From: Caccoplasma intestinavium
GTDB lineage: Bacteria > Bacteroidota > Bacteroidia > Bacteroidales > UBA11471
Direction: 5' to 3'
Assembly (NCBI GenBank): GCA_018715885.1
Contig: DVKT01000001.1
Coordinates: 1-64,000, forward strand
DNA: 64,000 bases
The translations under genes were made by a program, and so were the position numbers. Of this stretch, positions 43,914 through 53,170 are shown piece after piece (position 1 is the first letter of the stretch; each line of letters starts with the position of its first letter). The notes under the pieces are model-generated. The model was not told the origin of the DNA. It saw nothing but the letters and a program-made list of their open reading frames with translations, and ran no database searches.

Positions 43914-44852
43914 ATGCGTAAAGTTATCGGCATCGGAGAAACCATTTTCGACATCATCTTCAAAAACGGTCTTCCCACACAAGCCGTCCCGGGAGGTTCC
44001 ACGTTCAATTCCATGATTACACTGGGGCGACTGGGTGTCCCGACACGATTCATTACCGAAGTAGGAAACGATACGGTCGGAAAGATCATTCTCGATTTCA
44101 TGCACAAAAACAATTTGTCGACCGAGAATGTCGATATATTTGACGATGGGTATGCCCAATCGCCCATTTCTCTGGCTTTTCTCGACGAGAATAACGACGC
44201 CCGATACTCTTTTTATCACCATTTCCCACAGAAACGGCTCGACTTCTTATGGCCTTCTGTCGAAGCCGACGACCTCGTTATCTTCGGCTCCTATTATGCC
44301 GTCGATCCCCTGTTGCGAGAAAAAATACAGGAATTCATCTCTTACGCCCGAGAACAAAACGCCATCATCTATTACGATATCAACTTCCGGAAATCGCACG
44401 CCCATGAAGCAATGCGCATCATGCCTGCCTTTATCGAAAATCTCGAATATGCCGATATCGTACGCGGATCGGCCGAAGACTTTGAAACGTTACTGAACGA
44501 AACCGATGCCGAAAAACTCTACCGAAATCGCATCTCATTCGACACACCCAACTTTATCTACACCGACGGGGCAAATGGTGTAGACATCTTCTGCCGTACC
44601 GGGCATAGACACATCGATACTCCTCCCATAAAAACACTCAGTACGATAGGCGCCGGAGATAATTTTAACGCAGGAATACTCTTCGGCTTGCTGCAAAACG
44701 ATGTTTCCCGCGAACAGCTTTCAGGGTTGTCACTCGAAAAGTGGATAAAGGTTATAAATCACGGAATATCTTTTGCCTCAGAAGTTTGTCAATCTTACGA
44801 GAACTATATTTCACCCGAATTTGTCCTTCGCTATAAACAAGAACATCGTTGA
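43914..44852 (+). CDS. PfkB-family sugar kinase
   Basis: A 312-residue ribokinase-type enzyme. The N-terminal GIGETIFDIIFKNG with Asp-x-x-x-x-x-x-Gly, the PGGSTFNSMITLGRLG segment and the PfkB signature 2, TIGAGDNFNAGILFGL, with the catalytic Asp, are present. The substrate cannot be read from these motifs. The 8-nt spacing to the SIS isomerase suggests one pathway, possibly salvage or provision of a pentose phosphate. No regulatory gene is adjacent. Confidence 0.87.
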   Translation: MRKVIGIGETIFDIIFKNGLPTQAVPGGSTFNSMITLGRLGVPTRFITEVGNDTVGKIILDFMHKNNLSTENVDIFDDGYAQSPISLAFLDENNDARYSFYHHFPQKRLDFLWPSVEADDLVIFGSYYAVDPLLREKIQEFISYAREQNAIIYYDINFRKSHAHEAMRIMPAFIENLEYADIVRGSAEDFETLLNETDAEKLYRNRISFDTPNFIYTDGANGVDIFCRTGHRHIDTPPIKTLSTIGAGDNFNAGILFGLLQNDVSREQLSGLSLEKWIKVINHGISFASEVCQSYENYISPEFVLRYKQEHR

Positions 44853-44924
44853 AGATTTATTTTTTATCCGGTATTAATAATCATTAAAGGAATTAAAGTT
44901 TCAATCCATATCTAAATATTTGAC

Positions 44925-44932
44925 TACCTTTG
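44925..44932 (+). promoter_or_regulatory. Promoter of the phosphatase-like lipoprotein
   Basis: TACCTTTG, 23 nt before the ATG at 44956. TTTC lies 22 nt upstream. This box excludes the in-frame start at 44920. Confidence 0.65.
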
Positions 44933-44955
44933 TCTTAATACAATCGGAATCACAC

Positions 44956-46020
44956 ATGACGAAACACATTTCCAAATGTCTTTTGGCAATACTTATTGCT
45001 TTGACGGCTTGTACGCCAAAATTGACTGATATAGAGGCGATTTGCGAAAACATCAATGATTCGCACTATATCATCAAGTGGGAAGTTTGGCCCGACGTAC
45101 ATGGTCATGTGGATATATACGCATCGACTGATCCCAAAAAATTCGACCTCGAAAGCCAACCGATAGCCCGATGTAAAATCTCCGACAAGATCTGCGACAT
45201 CAATGTCGATAAAACACCCCAAGCCCGATATTATTTTCTACTACAATTCAACAACCGCTACAATTATATCGTTGCCACACGGGCTCCCCGGATCAAGAAT
45301 ATTTGTAATCTGCGAGACTTAGGAGGCTACGAAAATGAGCAGAAAAAAGTCGTAAAATGGGGATTCCTTTTCCGTTCGGGTTGCATACATAATGTCGACA
45401 GTACCGGAACAAAAAAATTGAACAGACTCGGTATTCGTACACTGATCGACTTCAACGACCATTCGCGTTTCTCCATACCGGACTCCGGTCTAAAAATCGG
45501 ACAGATAAAACACCTGCCCATCAATCTCATTACGACAAGCCACATCTACGAACGATTGAAAAACGAAACCTTGCGTCGGGGCGATGCCAATATTTTTCTG
45601 CAAGACCTATTCATTACGCTTATCGATTCGGGCAAACCTCTTTACCGGGAGATGTTCGACATATTGCTCGACGAAGACAACTATCCGGTCATACTCAGCG
45701 ACAAGTTCGGGAAAGACTATGTAGGCTTTGCCAGCGCACTCATACTCTCCGCCTTGAATATCCCCGAAGAGACTATCTACGACGACTTTATCCTCAGTAA
45801 CCAATACCTCGACCGCCGAGCCATATCGTTCGATTGCGCCGAATGCTCGACCGATACACAAGAGGCAGCCACTGCCCTCATGACCGTACGCAAGCGGCAA
45901 CTCTTCTGCGCCATACGCCGTATTAAACAACGATATGGGAGTCTCCAACAGTACCTCCGGGAAGAGATGGATCTCACTCCCGAAAAACAGGAAAAACTGC
46001 AAAACATTCTCCTTTATTAA
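44956..46020 (+). CDS. Tyrosine-phosphatase-fold lipoprotein with an inactive P-loop
   Basis: A 354-residue lipoprotein: signal peptide and lipobox IALTAC. It carries the N-terminal part of the bacterial tyrosine phosphatase (Y_phosphatase3) fold, NLRDLGGYENEQKKVVKWG, then a helical middle. At the P-loop, where active members have HCTAGKDRTGFASAL, this protein reads SDKFGKDYVGFASAL (248-262). The nucleophile Cys is Asp249 and the catalytic Arg is Tyr255. It should not hydrolyse phosphotyrosine. It may bind phosphorylated ligands, or have another role, and is exported. The frame is intact over its whole length. Confidence 0.8.
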   Translation: MTKHISKCLLAILIALTACTPKLTDIEAICENINDSHYIIKWEVWPDVHGHVDIYASTDPKKFDLESQPIARCKISDKICDINVDKTPQARYYFLLQFNNRYNYIVATRAPRIKNICNLRDLGGYENEQKKVVKWGFLFRSGCIHNVDSTGTKKLNRLGIRTLIDFNDHSRFSIPDSGLKIGQIKHLPINLITTSHIYERLKNETLRRGDANIFLQDLFITLIDSGKPLYREMFDILLDEDNYPVILSDKFGKDYVGFASALILSALNIPEETIYDDFILSNQYLDRRAISFDCAECSTDTQEAATALMTVRKRQLFCAIRRIKQRYGSLQQYLREEMDLTPEKQEKLQNILLY

Positions 46021-46089
46021 TCTGCAAACACCTTATTTCTACATCACCGAATTATTCTATCAAATAGTTCAAATCCCGAATTAATCACT

Positions 46090-46097
46090 TACCTTTG
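46090..46097 (+). promoter_or_regulatory. Promoter of the DEAD-box helicase gene
   Basis: TACCTTTG with a leader of about 115 nt before the ATG at 46218, a length often seen in cold-shock genes. No terminator hairpin was found in the leader. Confidence 0.65.
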
Positions 46098-46217
46098 CGG
46101 GCAAAATCTTTGCCTCCGGTCTGTCAACCACCGATTTCTTGCCACCTACACCTCGCAAAAATCGCCCGCAGCGGCTACGCGAAGAGAAATCTGTTATCCA
46201 TTAATACGACATCACTT

Positions 46218-48002
46218 ATGAAGACTTTCGAAGAATTGGGCGTATGTCCCGAAATTCTCAAAGCCATTACCGAACTCGGGTATGAACATCCTATGCCCGT
46301 ACAAGAAGAAGTAATTCCTTTGTTGCTCAATGAAAAAACCGACATCGTCGCCCTTGCACAGACAGGTACGGGAAAAACGGCAGCATTCGGTTTGCCTGTC
46401 ATACAGAAAACCGACCTTTCGGTCAATCAACCCCAAACACTCATTCTCAGCCCCACCCGCGAATTGTGCCTGCAAATAGCTGGCGACCTCAACGATTACT
46501 CGGCGCATATCGACGGGCTGAAAATTCTTCCCGTATACGGGGGATCGAGCATCGAAAGCCAAATACGTACACTCAAAAAAGGCGTACACATAATCGTCGC
46601 TACACCCGGCCGCCTCATCGACTTGATCAACAGAGGTATGGTACAACTCGACCGGGTACATACCGTGATTATGGACGAAGCCGACGAGATGCTCGACATG
46701 GGATTTACCGAAAGTATCAACGAAATACTTTCGAGAGTTCCAGACGAACGAAGTATGCTGCTTTTCTCGGCCACCATGCCGCCCGACATAGGCCGTATCG
46801 CAAAAAAATACATGCATTCTCCCCGGGAAATCGTTATCGGCAGCAAAAACGAAGGGGCAAAGAATGTAAAACACATCTACTATCTCGTACACGCCAAAGA
46901 CAAATATCTGGCCCTGAAACGTATTGCCGACTACTATCCCAGCATATACGGCATCATCTTCTGCCGCACCCGGCTCGAAACACAAGAAATAGCCGACGCA
47001 CTGATAAAAGACGGATACAATGCCGACTCTTTGCACGGCGACCTTTCGCAACAACAACGCGACGCTGTCATGCAAAAGTTCCGGCTTCGCAATCTGCAAC
47101 TGCTCGTTGCAACCGATGTTGCCGCCCGAGGACTCGATGTCGACAACCTTACGCACGTCATCAACTACGGATTGCCCGAAGACATAGAAACCTATACGCA
47201 CCGCAGCGGACGTACCGGACGGGCAGGTAAAACAGGTACGTCTATCGCCATCATACACGTCAAGGAGAAACGTCGTATGCGGGATATAGAACGCATTATC
47301 GGCAAAAAGTTCGAAAAAGGCACCATACCTACCGGAAAACAGATCTGCGAAAAACAGCTCTATAACCTCATAGACCGCATAGAAAAAGTCAAAGTCAACG
47401 AGGAAGAAATCGCCTCTTACCTTCCCATCACCCTGAAACGCCTCTCTTGGCTGTCGACCGAAGACCTCGTGAAACGGGTCGTATCGCTCGAATTCAACCG
47501 GCTCATCGATTACTATGCCGATGCAGCCGAACTCGATATTCCCGAAGAAAACACCCCCCGGGAGAAAAACGAAGGGGAGCGTTCACATAACCGGAACAGA
47601 AAAACAGCTCCGGGATTTTCCCGTCTGCGCATCAATCTGGGTAAGGCCGACGGATTCTATCCCAATACGCTCATCGATATGATAAACCGAAATATTCCCG
47701 GACGGATAGCCATCGGAAAAATAGACATTCTACCCGATTTTTCGAGATTTGAAATCGAAGAAAACGAAGCCCACCGCGTCATAGCCATGCTCAAAAATCT
47801 CGACTTTTTCGGCAAACGCATACAAGTGGGAACAGATTCCACAGCCGGTCGGCAAGACAATCCCGATAAAGAAAAACAGCAATTCCATCGAAAAAAGAAA
47901 GAGTACGAATCCGCCAAGCCGAGACGCAAAGGGCATACGTTCGACGAAAGGAAGGGGAAAAACAACAACTATTCGGGAAAGAAAGCACACAAAAATAAGT
48001 AA
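46218..48002 (+). CDS. deaD: DEAD-box RNA helicase (DeaD/CsdA-like)
   Basis: An ATP-dependent RNA helicase for ribosome assembly and mRNA decay. The 595 residues carry the Q motif (FEELGVCPEILKAI), Walker A AQTGTGKT, TPGRLIDL, DEAD in VIMDEADEMLDMGF, SAT in LLFSATMPP, and RGLDV and HRSGRTGRAG in lobe 2. A DbpA/CsdA-type RNA-binding domain follows near 490-560 (INLGKADGFYPNTLIDMI), then a basic Lys/Arg-rich tail. The Met at 46218 is used because upstream residues of the frame are not conserved. The gene symbol reflects domain order. Confidence 0.9.
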   Translation: MKTFEELGVCPEILKAITELGYEHPMPVQEEVIPLLLNEKTDIVALAQTGTGKTAAFGLPVIQKTDLSVNQPQTLILSPTRELCLQIAGDLNDYSAHIDGLKILPVYGGSSIESQIRTLKKGVHIIVATPGRLIDLINRGMVQLDRVHTVIMDEADEMLDMGFTESINEILSRVPDERSMLLFSATMPPDIGRIAKKYMHSPREIVIGSKNEGAKNVKHIYYLVHAKDKYLALKRIADYYPSIYGIIFCRTRLETQEIADALIKDGYNADSLHGDLSQQQRDAVMQKFRLRNLQLLVATDVAARGLDVDNLTHVINYGLPEDIETYTHRSGRTGRAGKTGTSIAIIHVKEKRRMRDIERIIGKKFEKGTIPTGKQICEKQLYNLIDRIEKVKVNEEEIASYLPITLKRLSWLSTEDLVKRVVSLEFNRLIDYYADAAELDIPEENTPREKNEGERSHNRNRKTAPGFSRLRINLGKADGFYPNTLIDMINRNIPGRIAIGKIDILPDFSRFEIEENEAHRVIAMLKNLDFFGKRIQVGTDSTAGRQDNPDKEKQQFHRKKKEYESAKPRRKGHTFDERKGKNNNYSGKKAHKNK

Positions 48003-48031
48003 TTAAGATATCCGAAGCATAAAATATTTTG

Positions 48032-48039
48032 TACTTTTG
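48032..48039 (+). promoter_or_regulatory. Promoter of the GH3 gene (-7 box)
   Basis: TACTTTTG, 21 nt before the ATG at 48061. No -33 box matches. Confidence 0.55.
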
Positions 48040-48060
48040 TTTCGCTAAAAACAAAAATAC

Positions 48061-49569
48061 ATGCGATCACCATCGATTTTCAATCTGTATTTCTCCCGCA
48101 GGCAACATAGCCATGACCGATATGCAGAGCATGGCGACACCATACAGAAAAAGCAGTTGGACTATTTGCTGCATGCGGCACGAAATACAGAAATAGGCAA
48201 ACGATACGGTTTCAGCGACATAAAGAGCTATTCCGATTTCGCATCTCGTATTCCTGTCATCGATTACGAAGGGATAAAACCGTATGTCGACCGTATGCTT
48301 CGCGGAGAAAACAACCTGATATGGCCGTCGAAAATAAAATGGTTTGCCAAATCGTCCGGAACAACCAACGACAAAAGCAAATTCATTCCCGTAAGCAGCG
48401 AATGCTTGAAAAAATGCCACTATCAGGGTGGATTCGATGTCGTAGCAACTTATTTTCGGAACTATCCTCACAATAAACTCTTCTTTGGGAAAAGCCTTAT
48501 TCTGGGAGGCAGCCACGCCATAAATCCACTGTCGCCGGGTATCTCGTGCGGAGACCTCTCGGCAGTACTGCTGCAAAACAGCAGCACATTCGTAAACTGC
48601 ATGAGAGCGCCCAAACTGAAAATCGCCCTGATGAGTGAATGGGAGGCCAAGATAAAAGCAATTGTCGAAGATACGATGCACCGCAATATCGTCAGCCTTT
48701 CGGGCGTTCCCTCGTGGATGATGACTCTCATCAAGCGCATTTTGCAGGAAAGCGGTGCGCAAAACCTATGCGAAGTATGGCCCAATCTCGAAGTTTTCTT
48801 TCACGGAGGTATCAGTTTTGAACCTTATCGCCGGTACTACAAAGAACTGATTCCGTCGACCGGCATGCACTATGTCGAGACTTACAATGCTTCGGAAGGA
48901 TTCTTCGGCATACAAAACGAGCCAGAGAAACAGGATATGCTGCTCATGCTCGATTTGGGCGTATTCTTCGAATTCATTCCTTTGAACGAGCTCAATAGAG
49001 AAAATCCCCGTATACTCCCTCCGTGGGAAATCGAAGTCGGCGGAAACTATGCCCTCGTCATATCTTCGACCAACGGATTGTGGAGATACCTCATAGGCGA
49101 TACCGTAAAAATAACGTCGACCCACCCCATAAAATTTACAATTTCGGGACGTACCAAACACTTTATCAACGCCTTTGGTGAGGAGCTTATGGTATCAAAT
49201 GCCGAAAAAGGATTGGCCAAAGCCTGCGAAAAAACAGGTAGCAAAGTTCTCAATTACAGTGCAGCACCCGTCTTCATGTCCGACAAAAGCCGGGGACATC
49301 ACCAGTGGCTCATCGAATTTGAAAAAACTCCCGCCGACATCGATACGTTTGCCGACATACTCGACGAAGCATTACAGGAGGTAAACTCCGATTATGAAGC
49401 CAAACGCTACAAAGGTATCTTCCTCGACCGTCTCGAAATCGTTGTGGCACGCCCACACCTCTTCGACGACTGGTTACGCGAAAAAGGGAAACTGGGCGGA
49501 CAGCACAAAATTCCCCGCCTGAGCAACAACCGGGAGCTGATAGAAGATATGCTGAAAATGAATCATTAA
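48061..49569 (+). CDS. GH3-family acyl-adenylate-forming protein
   Basis: A 502-residue member of the GH3 family, first known from plant auxin-amido synthetases. The ATP-binding motif KSSGTTNDKSKFIPVS near residues 98-113 is clear, followed by TYNASEGFFGIQNEP and GLWRYLIGDTVKI in the N-terminal domain and a C-terminal swivelling domain. Such proteins are widespread in Bacteroidetes, and their substrates are unknown; an amino-acyl or acyl conjugation is expected from the fold. It is followed by metG after 30 nt and may be co-transcribed. Confidence 0.87.
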   Translation: MRSPSIFNLYFSRRQHSHDRYAEHGDTIQKKQLDYLLHAARNTEIGKRYGFSDIKSYSDFASRIPVIDYEGIKPYVDRMLRGENNLIWPSKIKWFAKSSGTTNDKSKFIPVSSECLKKCHYQGGFDVVATYFRNYPHNKLFFGKSLILGGSHAINPLSPGISCGDLSAVLLQNSSTFVNCMRAPKLKIALMSEWEAKIKAIVEDTMHRNIVSLSGVPSWMMTLIKRILQESGAQNLCEVWPNLEVFFHGGISFEPYRRYYKELIPSTGMHYVETYNASEGFFGIQNEPEKQDMLLMLDLGVFFEFIPLNELNRENPRILPPWEIEVGGNYALVISSTNGLWRYLIGDTVKITSTHPIKFTISGRTKHFINAFGEELMVSNAEKGLAKACEKTGSKVLNYSAAPVFMSDKSRGHHQWLIEFEKTPADIDTFADILDEALQEVNSDYEAKRYKGIFLDRLEIVVARPHLFDDWLREKGKLGGQHKIPRLSNNRELIEDMLKMNH

Positions 49570-49599
49570 CCGAAAAACTTCCCATAAGACCTATTACGA

Positions 49600-51639
49600 A
49601 TGGAAAAGAATTTCAAACGAATACTCGTTACCACTGCCCTGCCTTATGCCAACGGGCCGGTACACATCGGCCACCTGGCCGGCGTGTATGTACCCGCCGA
49701 TATTTATACCCGTTATCAACGGCTCAAAGGCCGCGACGTAATCCTCATCGGCGGCTCCGACGAACACGGTGTACCCATCACATTGAAAGCCCGTAAAGAA
49801 GGGGTTACTCCGCAAGATATCGTAGACCGTTACCACACGCTCATCAAAAAATCGTTCGAAGAATTCGGCATTTCGTTCGACATCTACTCCCGCACGACAT
49901 CGAAAATCCACGAGAAAATGGCTTCGGATTTTTTCCGTACGCTTTACGACAAGGGAGAATTTATCGAAAAAGAGAGCGAACAATATTACGATGAAGAGGC
50001 CCAGCAATTTCTCGCCGACCGATATATCACCGGTACATGTCCCCATTGTAAAAACGAACATGCTTACGGCGACCAATGCGAGGCCTGCGGTACGTCGCTC
50101 AATGCCACCGACCTCATCAATCCCAAATCGACCATCAGCGGTAGTACCCCCGTACTGCGGAAAACGAAACACTGGTACTTGCCGCTCGACCGTTACGAAG
50201 GGTTCTTGCGACAATGGATTCTCGAAGGACATACCGAATGGAAACCGAACGTGTATGGACAATGCAAATCGTGGCTCGATATGGGCCTGCAACCCCGTGC
50301 CGTGAGCCGCGATCTCGATTGGGGTGTACCCGTACCCGTAGAAGGAGCCGAAAGCAAAGTGCTGTATGTATGGTTCGATGCCCCTATCGGCTATATTTCC
50401 AATACCAAAGAGCTTCTTCCCGATACGTGGGAGCGTTACTGGAAAGACCCGGAAACCAAACTCGTACATTTCATAGGAAAAGACAACATCGTATTCCACT
50501 GCATCGTGTTCCCGGTCATGCTCAAAGCCGAAGGCAGCTATATCCTCCCCGAAAATGTGCCCGCCAACGAATTTCTCAATCTCGAAGGCGACAAAATATC
50601 GACATCGCGCAACTGGGCCGTATGGCTGCACGAGTACCTCGAAGAATTTCCGGGGAAACAAGATGTGCTCCGTTACGTCCTCACCGCCAACGCTCCCGAG
50701 ACCAAAGACAACGATTTTACATGGAAAGACTTCCAAGCCCGCAACAACAACGAATTGGTCGCCATTCTCGGGAATTTCATCAATCGGTCATTGGTCCTTA
50801 CACATAAATATTTCGACGGGAAAGTACCTGCTTCCGGAGAGCTGACCGACTATGACCGGGAAACGTTACGAGAATTTTCTGACGTCAAAGGCCGACTCGA
50901 AAGCGGTATCGAAAACTACCGTTTCCGCGATGCACTGAAAGAGGCGATGAATCTCGCCCGTATCGGTAATAAATATTTGGCCGACACCGAACCGTGGAAA
51001 CTGGCCAAAAGCGATATGGACCGCGTCGCGACAATCCTCAATCTCGCCTTGCAGATCTCTGCCAATCTGGCTATCGCCTTTGAACCGTTCCTGCCTTTCT
51101 CCGCTCAAAAAATACGCACGATGCTGGGCATGACCGTTACCGAATGGGATATGCTGGGACACACCGATATTCTCGAAACCGGCACTCAGCTGGCTGCCCC
51201 CGAACTTCTCTTCGAGAAAATCGACGACAGCGTCATCGAAGCGCAAATCAAAAAACTGCAAGATACCAAAATCGCCAACGAAAAAGCCAACCACGTAACC
51301 GAACCTATCGCTCCGACGATCGAGTTCGACGACTTCACCAAGCTCGACATTCGCGTGGGAAAAGTTTTGGAGTGCCAGAAAGTACCCAAAGCCGATAAAC
51401 TCCTTCAATTCAAAATAGACGACGGATTGGGGGGACGTACCATCATCTCGGGCATCGCCAAGCATTACCGTCCCGAAGATCTTGTCGGCAAACAAGTATG
51501 CTTCGTTGCCAACCTCGCACCGCGTAAACTCAAAGGTATCGAATCGCAAGGCATGATACTATCGGCCGAAGATGCCGACGGCCGCCTTGTCGTCGTCTCT
51601 CCTCAGGACGACGTAGCCTCCGGTTCGTGTGTAAAATAA
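49600..51639 (+). CDS. metG: Methionyl-tRNA synthetase
   Basis: It charges tRNA-Met. The 679 residues have the class I motifs: HIGH as GPVHIGHLAGVY, and KMSKS as DKISTSRNW. A zinc-binding knuckle has paired cysteines (CPHCKNEHAYGDQCEACG). The anticodon-binding helical domain follows, with a C-terminal tRNA-binding domain (FTKLDIRVGKVLECQKVPKADK) of the EMAP/Trbp111 type at about 570-679, giving the dimeric form. A strong terminator lies 14 nt beyond the stop. Confidence 0.98.
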   Translation: MEKNFKRILVTTALPYANGPVHIGHLAGVYVPADIYTRYQRLKGRDVILIGGSDEHGVPITLKARKEGVTPQDIVDRYHTLIKKSFEEFGISFDIYSRTTSKIHEKMASDFFRTLYDKGEFIEKESEQYYDEEAQQFLADRYITGTCPHCKNEHAYGDQCEACGTSLNATDLINPKSTISGSTPVLRKTKHWYLPLDRYEGFLRQWILEGHTEWKPNVYGQCKSWLDMGLQPRAVSRDLDWGVPVPVEGAESKVLYVWFDAPIGYISNTKELLPDTWERYWKDPETKLVHFIGKDNIVFHCIVFPVMLKAEGSYILPENVPANEFLNLEGDKISTSRNWAVWLHEYLEEFPGKQDVLRYVLTANAPETKDNDFTWKDFQARNNNELVAILGNFINRSLVLTHKYFDGKVPASGELTDYDRETLREFSDVKGRLESGIENYRFRDALKEAMNLARIGNKYLADTEPWKLAKSDMDRVATILNLALQISANLAIAFEPFLPFSAQKIRTMLGMTVTEWDMLGHTDILETGTQLAAPELLFEKIDDSVIEAQIKKLQDTKIANEKANHVTEPIAPTIEFDDFTKLDIRVGKVLECQKVPKADKLLQFKIDDGLGGRTIISGIAKHYRPEDLVGKQVCFVANLAPRKLKGIESQGMILSAEDADGRLVVVSPQDDVASGSCVK

Positions 51640-51653
51640 TCCTTGAATCATCT

Positions 51654-51686
51654 CCACCCCGGTTTCCGATCGGGGTGGAATTTTTT
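51654..51686 (+). terminator. Terminator of metG
   Basis: An 8-bp G-C-rich stem CCACCCCG/CGGGGTGG (51654-51661 with 51671-51678) is followed by six T. The next gene starts only 10 nt beyond, so its transcription must come from read-through or a start inside this region. Confidence 0.87.
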
Positions 51687-51695
51687 CTCCATCTT

Positions 51696-53135
51696 ATGTC
51701 CGATACCCTGAAAAAGAGAACGCTCAACGCCCTTGTTTGGAGTTTCATCGACAAATGTGGGCAACAACTTCTTTATTTCATATCGGGTATTATTCTCGCC
51801 AATCTCCTCACACCCGAAGATTACGGCAAAATAGGCGTTCTCACGCTCTTTATCACACTCTCGGGCATCTTGGTCGACAGCGGATTCGGATCGGCTCTTA
51901 TTCGCAAAAAAAAAGCCACAGAAACCGATTACAGCACGATATTCTTCTTCAATCTCGCCATCAGCGTTTTTTTCTATCTCATTCTCTTCTTTGCCGCTCC
52001 GCTCATCGCCGATTTTTTTGAAATACCGTCCCTGACCCTTATTGCCCGCATACTGTTCATCTCCATCATTTTTCAAGGCTTCGGACTCATTCAGCAAGTG
52101 CGGCTCACCAAGCATATAGCCTTCACCCACTTGGCTCGTATCAATATCATAGCGATACTCGCAGGTTCGACCGTCGCCATCGTCTACGCTTACCGGGGCG
52201 GCGGTGTATGGGCACTTGTCATACAACAACTGCTTATCACCCTGCTTCGCACGATACTGCTTTGGGTATACGGGCACTGGTATCCCACCGTCGTATTCAG
52301 TCCGAAATCGATACGGGAATTTTTGGCATACAGCAGCCACCTGATAGGAACAGGTGTGCTGAATGCCGTTTACAACAATATCTACCCTATGCTCATCGGG
52401 AAGGGATACAGTACGGCTTCGGTCGGGTTTTATACACAAGCGCACCGATTCCAAGAAATACCCTCATCGCTTGTCGCCACGATTTTCCGCAGCGTCGCTT
52501 TTCCCGTGCTTTCGACAATCAATGACGAACCCGAACGCATGATACGCATCTTCGGGAAGTATATCCGCACGATTTCCTTTTTTATTTTCCCCGTAATGGT
52601 TCTCTTTATCGTTATCGCCGAGCCTCTTGTACTGGTGCTTCTCTCGGAAAAATGGGCAGCGGCGATTCCCTTCCTGCAACGCTTGTGTATAGCAGGTGCT
52701 TTCTCGCCTTTCATCATTTTGTACTACGACTTGTTCAATACCATAGGGAGATCGGACATAAATCTGAAAACCGAAATCGTCAAAAAAATTCTGCTGACGG
52801 TCGGCATATTTTTCTGTTTCGGAAAAGGCATCATCGCACTCATCTGGTTATGGGTCGCATACACACTCGCTTCGCTTGCGGCATCGATGTGGCTCGGGCA
52901 ACATTTCACCTCCTACCGCGCCACACGTTTTGTCCGTGATATCATTCCTTGCCTTTTACTCTCTGTCTTCGCCGGAATCATAGCTTGGGGGGTGTTCCTG
53001 TCATGTACTTCGCTCCTCGGCCGGCTCATCGCCCCACTCCTCGTCTTTACCGCCGTCTATCTACTGGGAACCTATACAGCCCGGGTCGAAATATGGAAAG
53101 AGTTTTTTAAATGGAAAACCGAACGGAATAAATAG
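51696..53135 (+). CDS. Oligosaccharide flippase (MOP superfamily, PST/Wzx type)
   Basis: A 479-residue polytopic membrane protein with about 12-14 hydrophobic segments. The N-terminus LNALVWSFIDKCGQQLLYF and the loop LLTPEDYGKIGVLTLF are typical of Wzx-like exporters. It moves undecaprenyl-linked sugar units to the periplasm. It is different in sequence from the flippase at 5646. A GT2 transferase follows after 35 nt, so the pair looks like a small glycan module placed behind metG. The Met at 51696 is chosen since the longer frame runs through the metG terminator. Confidence 0.87.
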   Translation: MSDTLKKRTLNALVWSFIDKCGQQLLYFISGIILANLLTPEDYGKIGVLTLFITLSGILVDSGFGSALIRKKKATETDYSTIFFFNLAISVFFYLILFFAAPLIADFFEIPSLTLIARILFISIIFQGFGLIQQVRLTKHIAFTHLARINIIAILAGSTVAIVYAYRGGGVWALVIQQLLITLLRTILLWVYGHWYPTVVFSPKSIREFLAYSSHLIGTGVLNAVYNNIYPMLIGKGYSTASVGFYTQAHRFQEIPSSLVATIFRSVAFPVLSTINDEPERMIRIFGKYIRTISFFIFPVMVLFIVIAEPLVLVLLSEKWAAAIPFLQRLCIAGAFSPFIILYYDLFNTIGRSDINLKTEIVKKILLTVGIFFCFGKGIIALIWLWVAYTLASLAASMWLGQHFTSYRATRFVRDIIPCLLLSVFAGIIAWGVFLSCTSLLGRLIAPLLVFTAVYLLGTYTARVEIWKEFFKWKTERNK

Positions 53136-53170
53136 GCTCATGCAACTGACGCCCGAAAATCAATCAAGAT

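Noticed and set aside
46212..47258. A 348-codon minus-strand frame opposite the DEAD-box helicase
   Set aside because: The helicase motifs are all on the plus strand, and this frame has no independent signals.
49594..50736. A 380-codon minus-strand frame opposite metG
   Set aside because: It mirrors the metG coding sequence; MetG motifs on the plus strand are complete.
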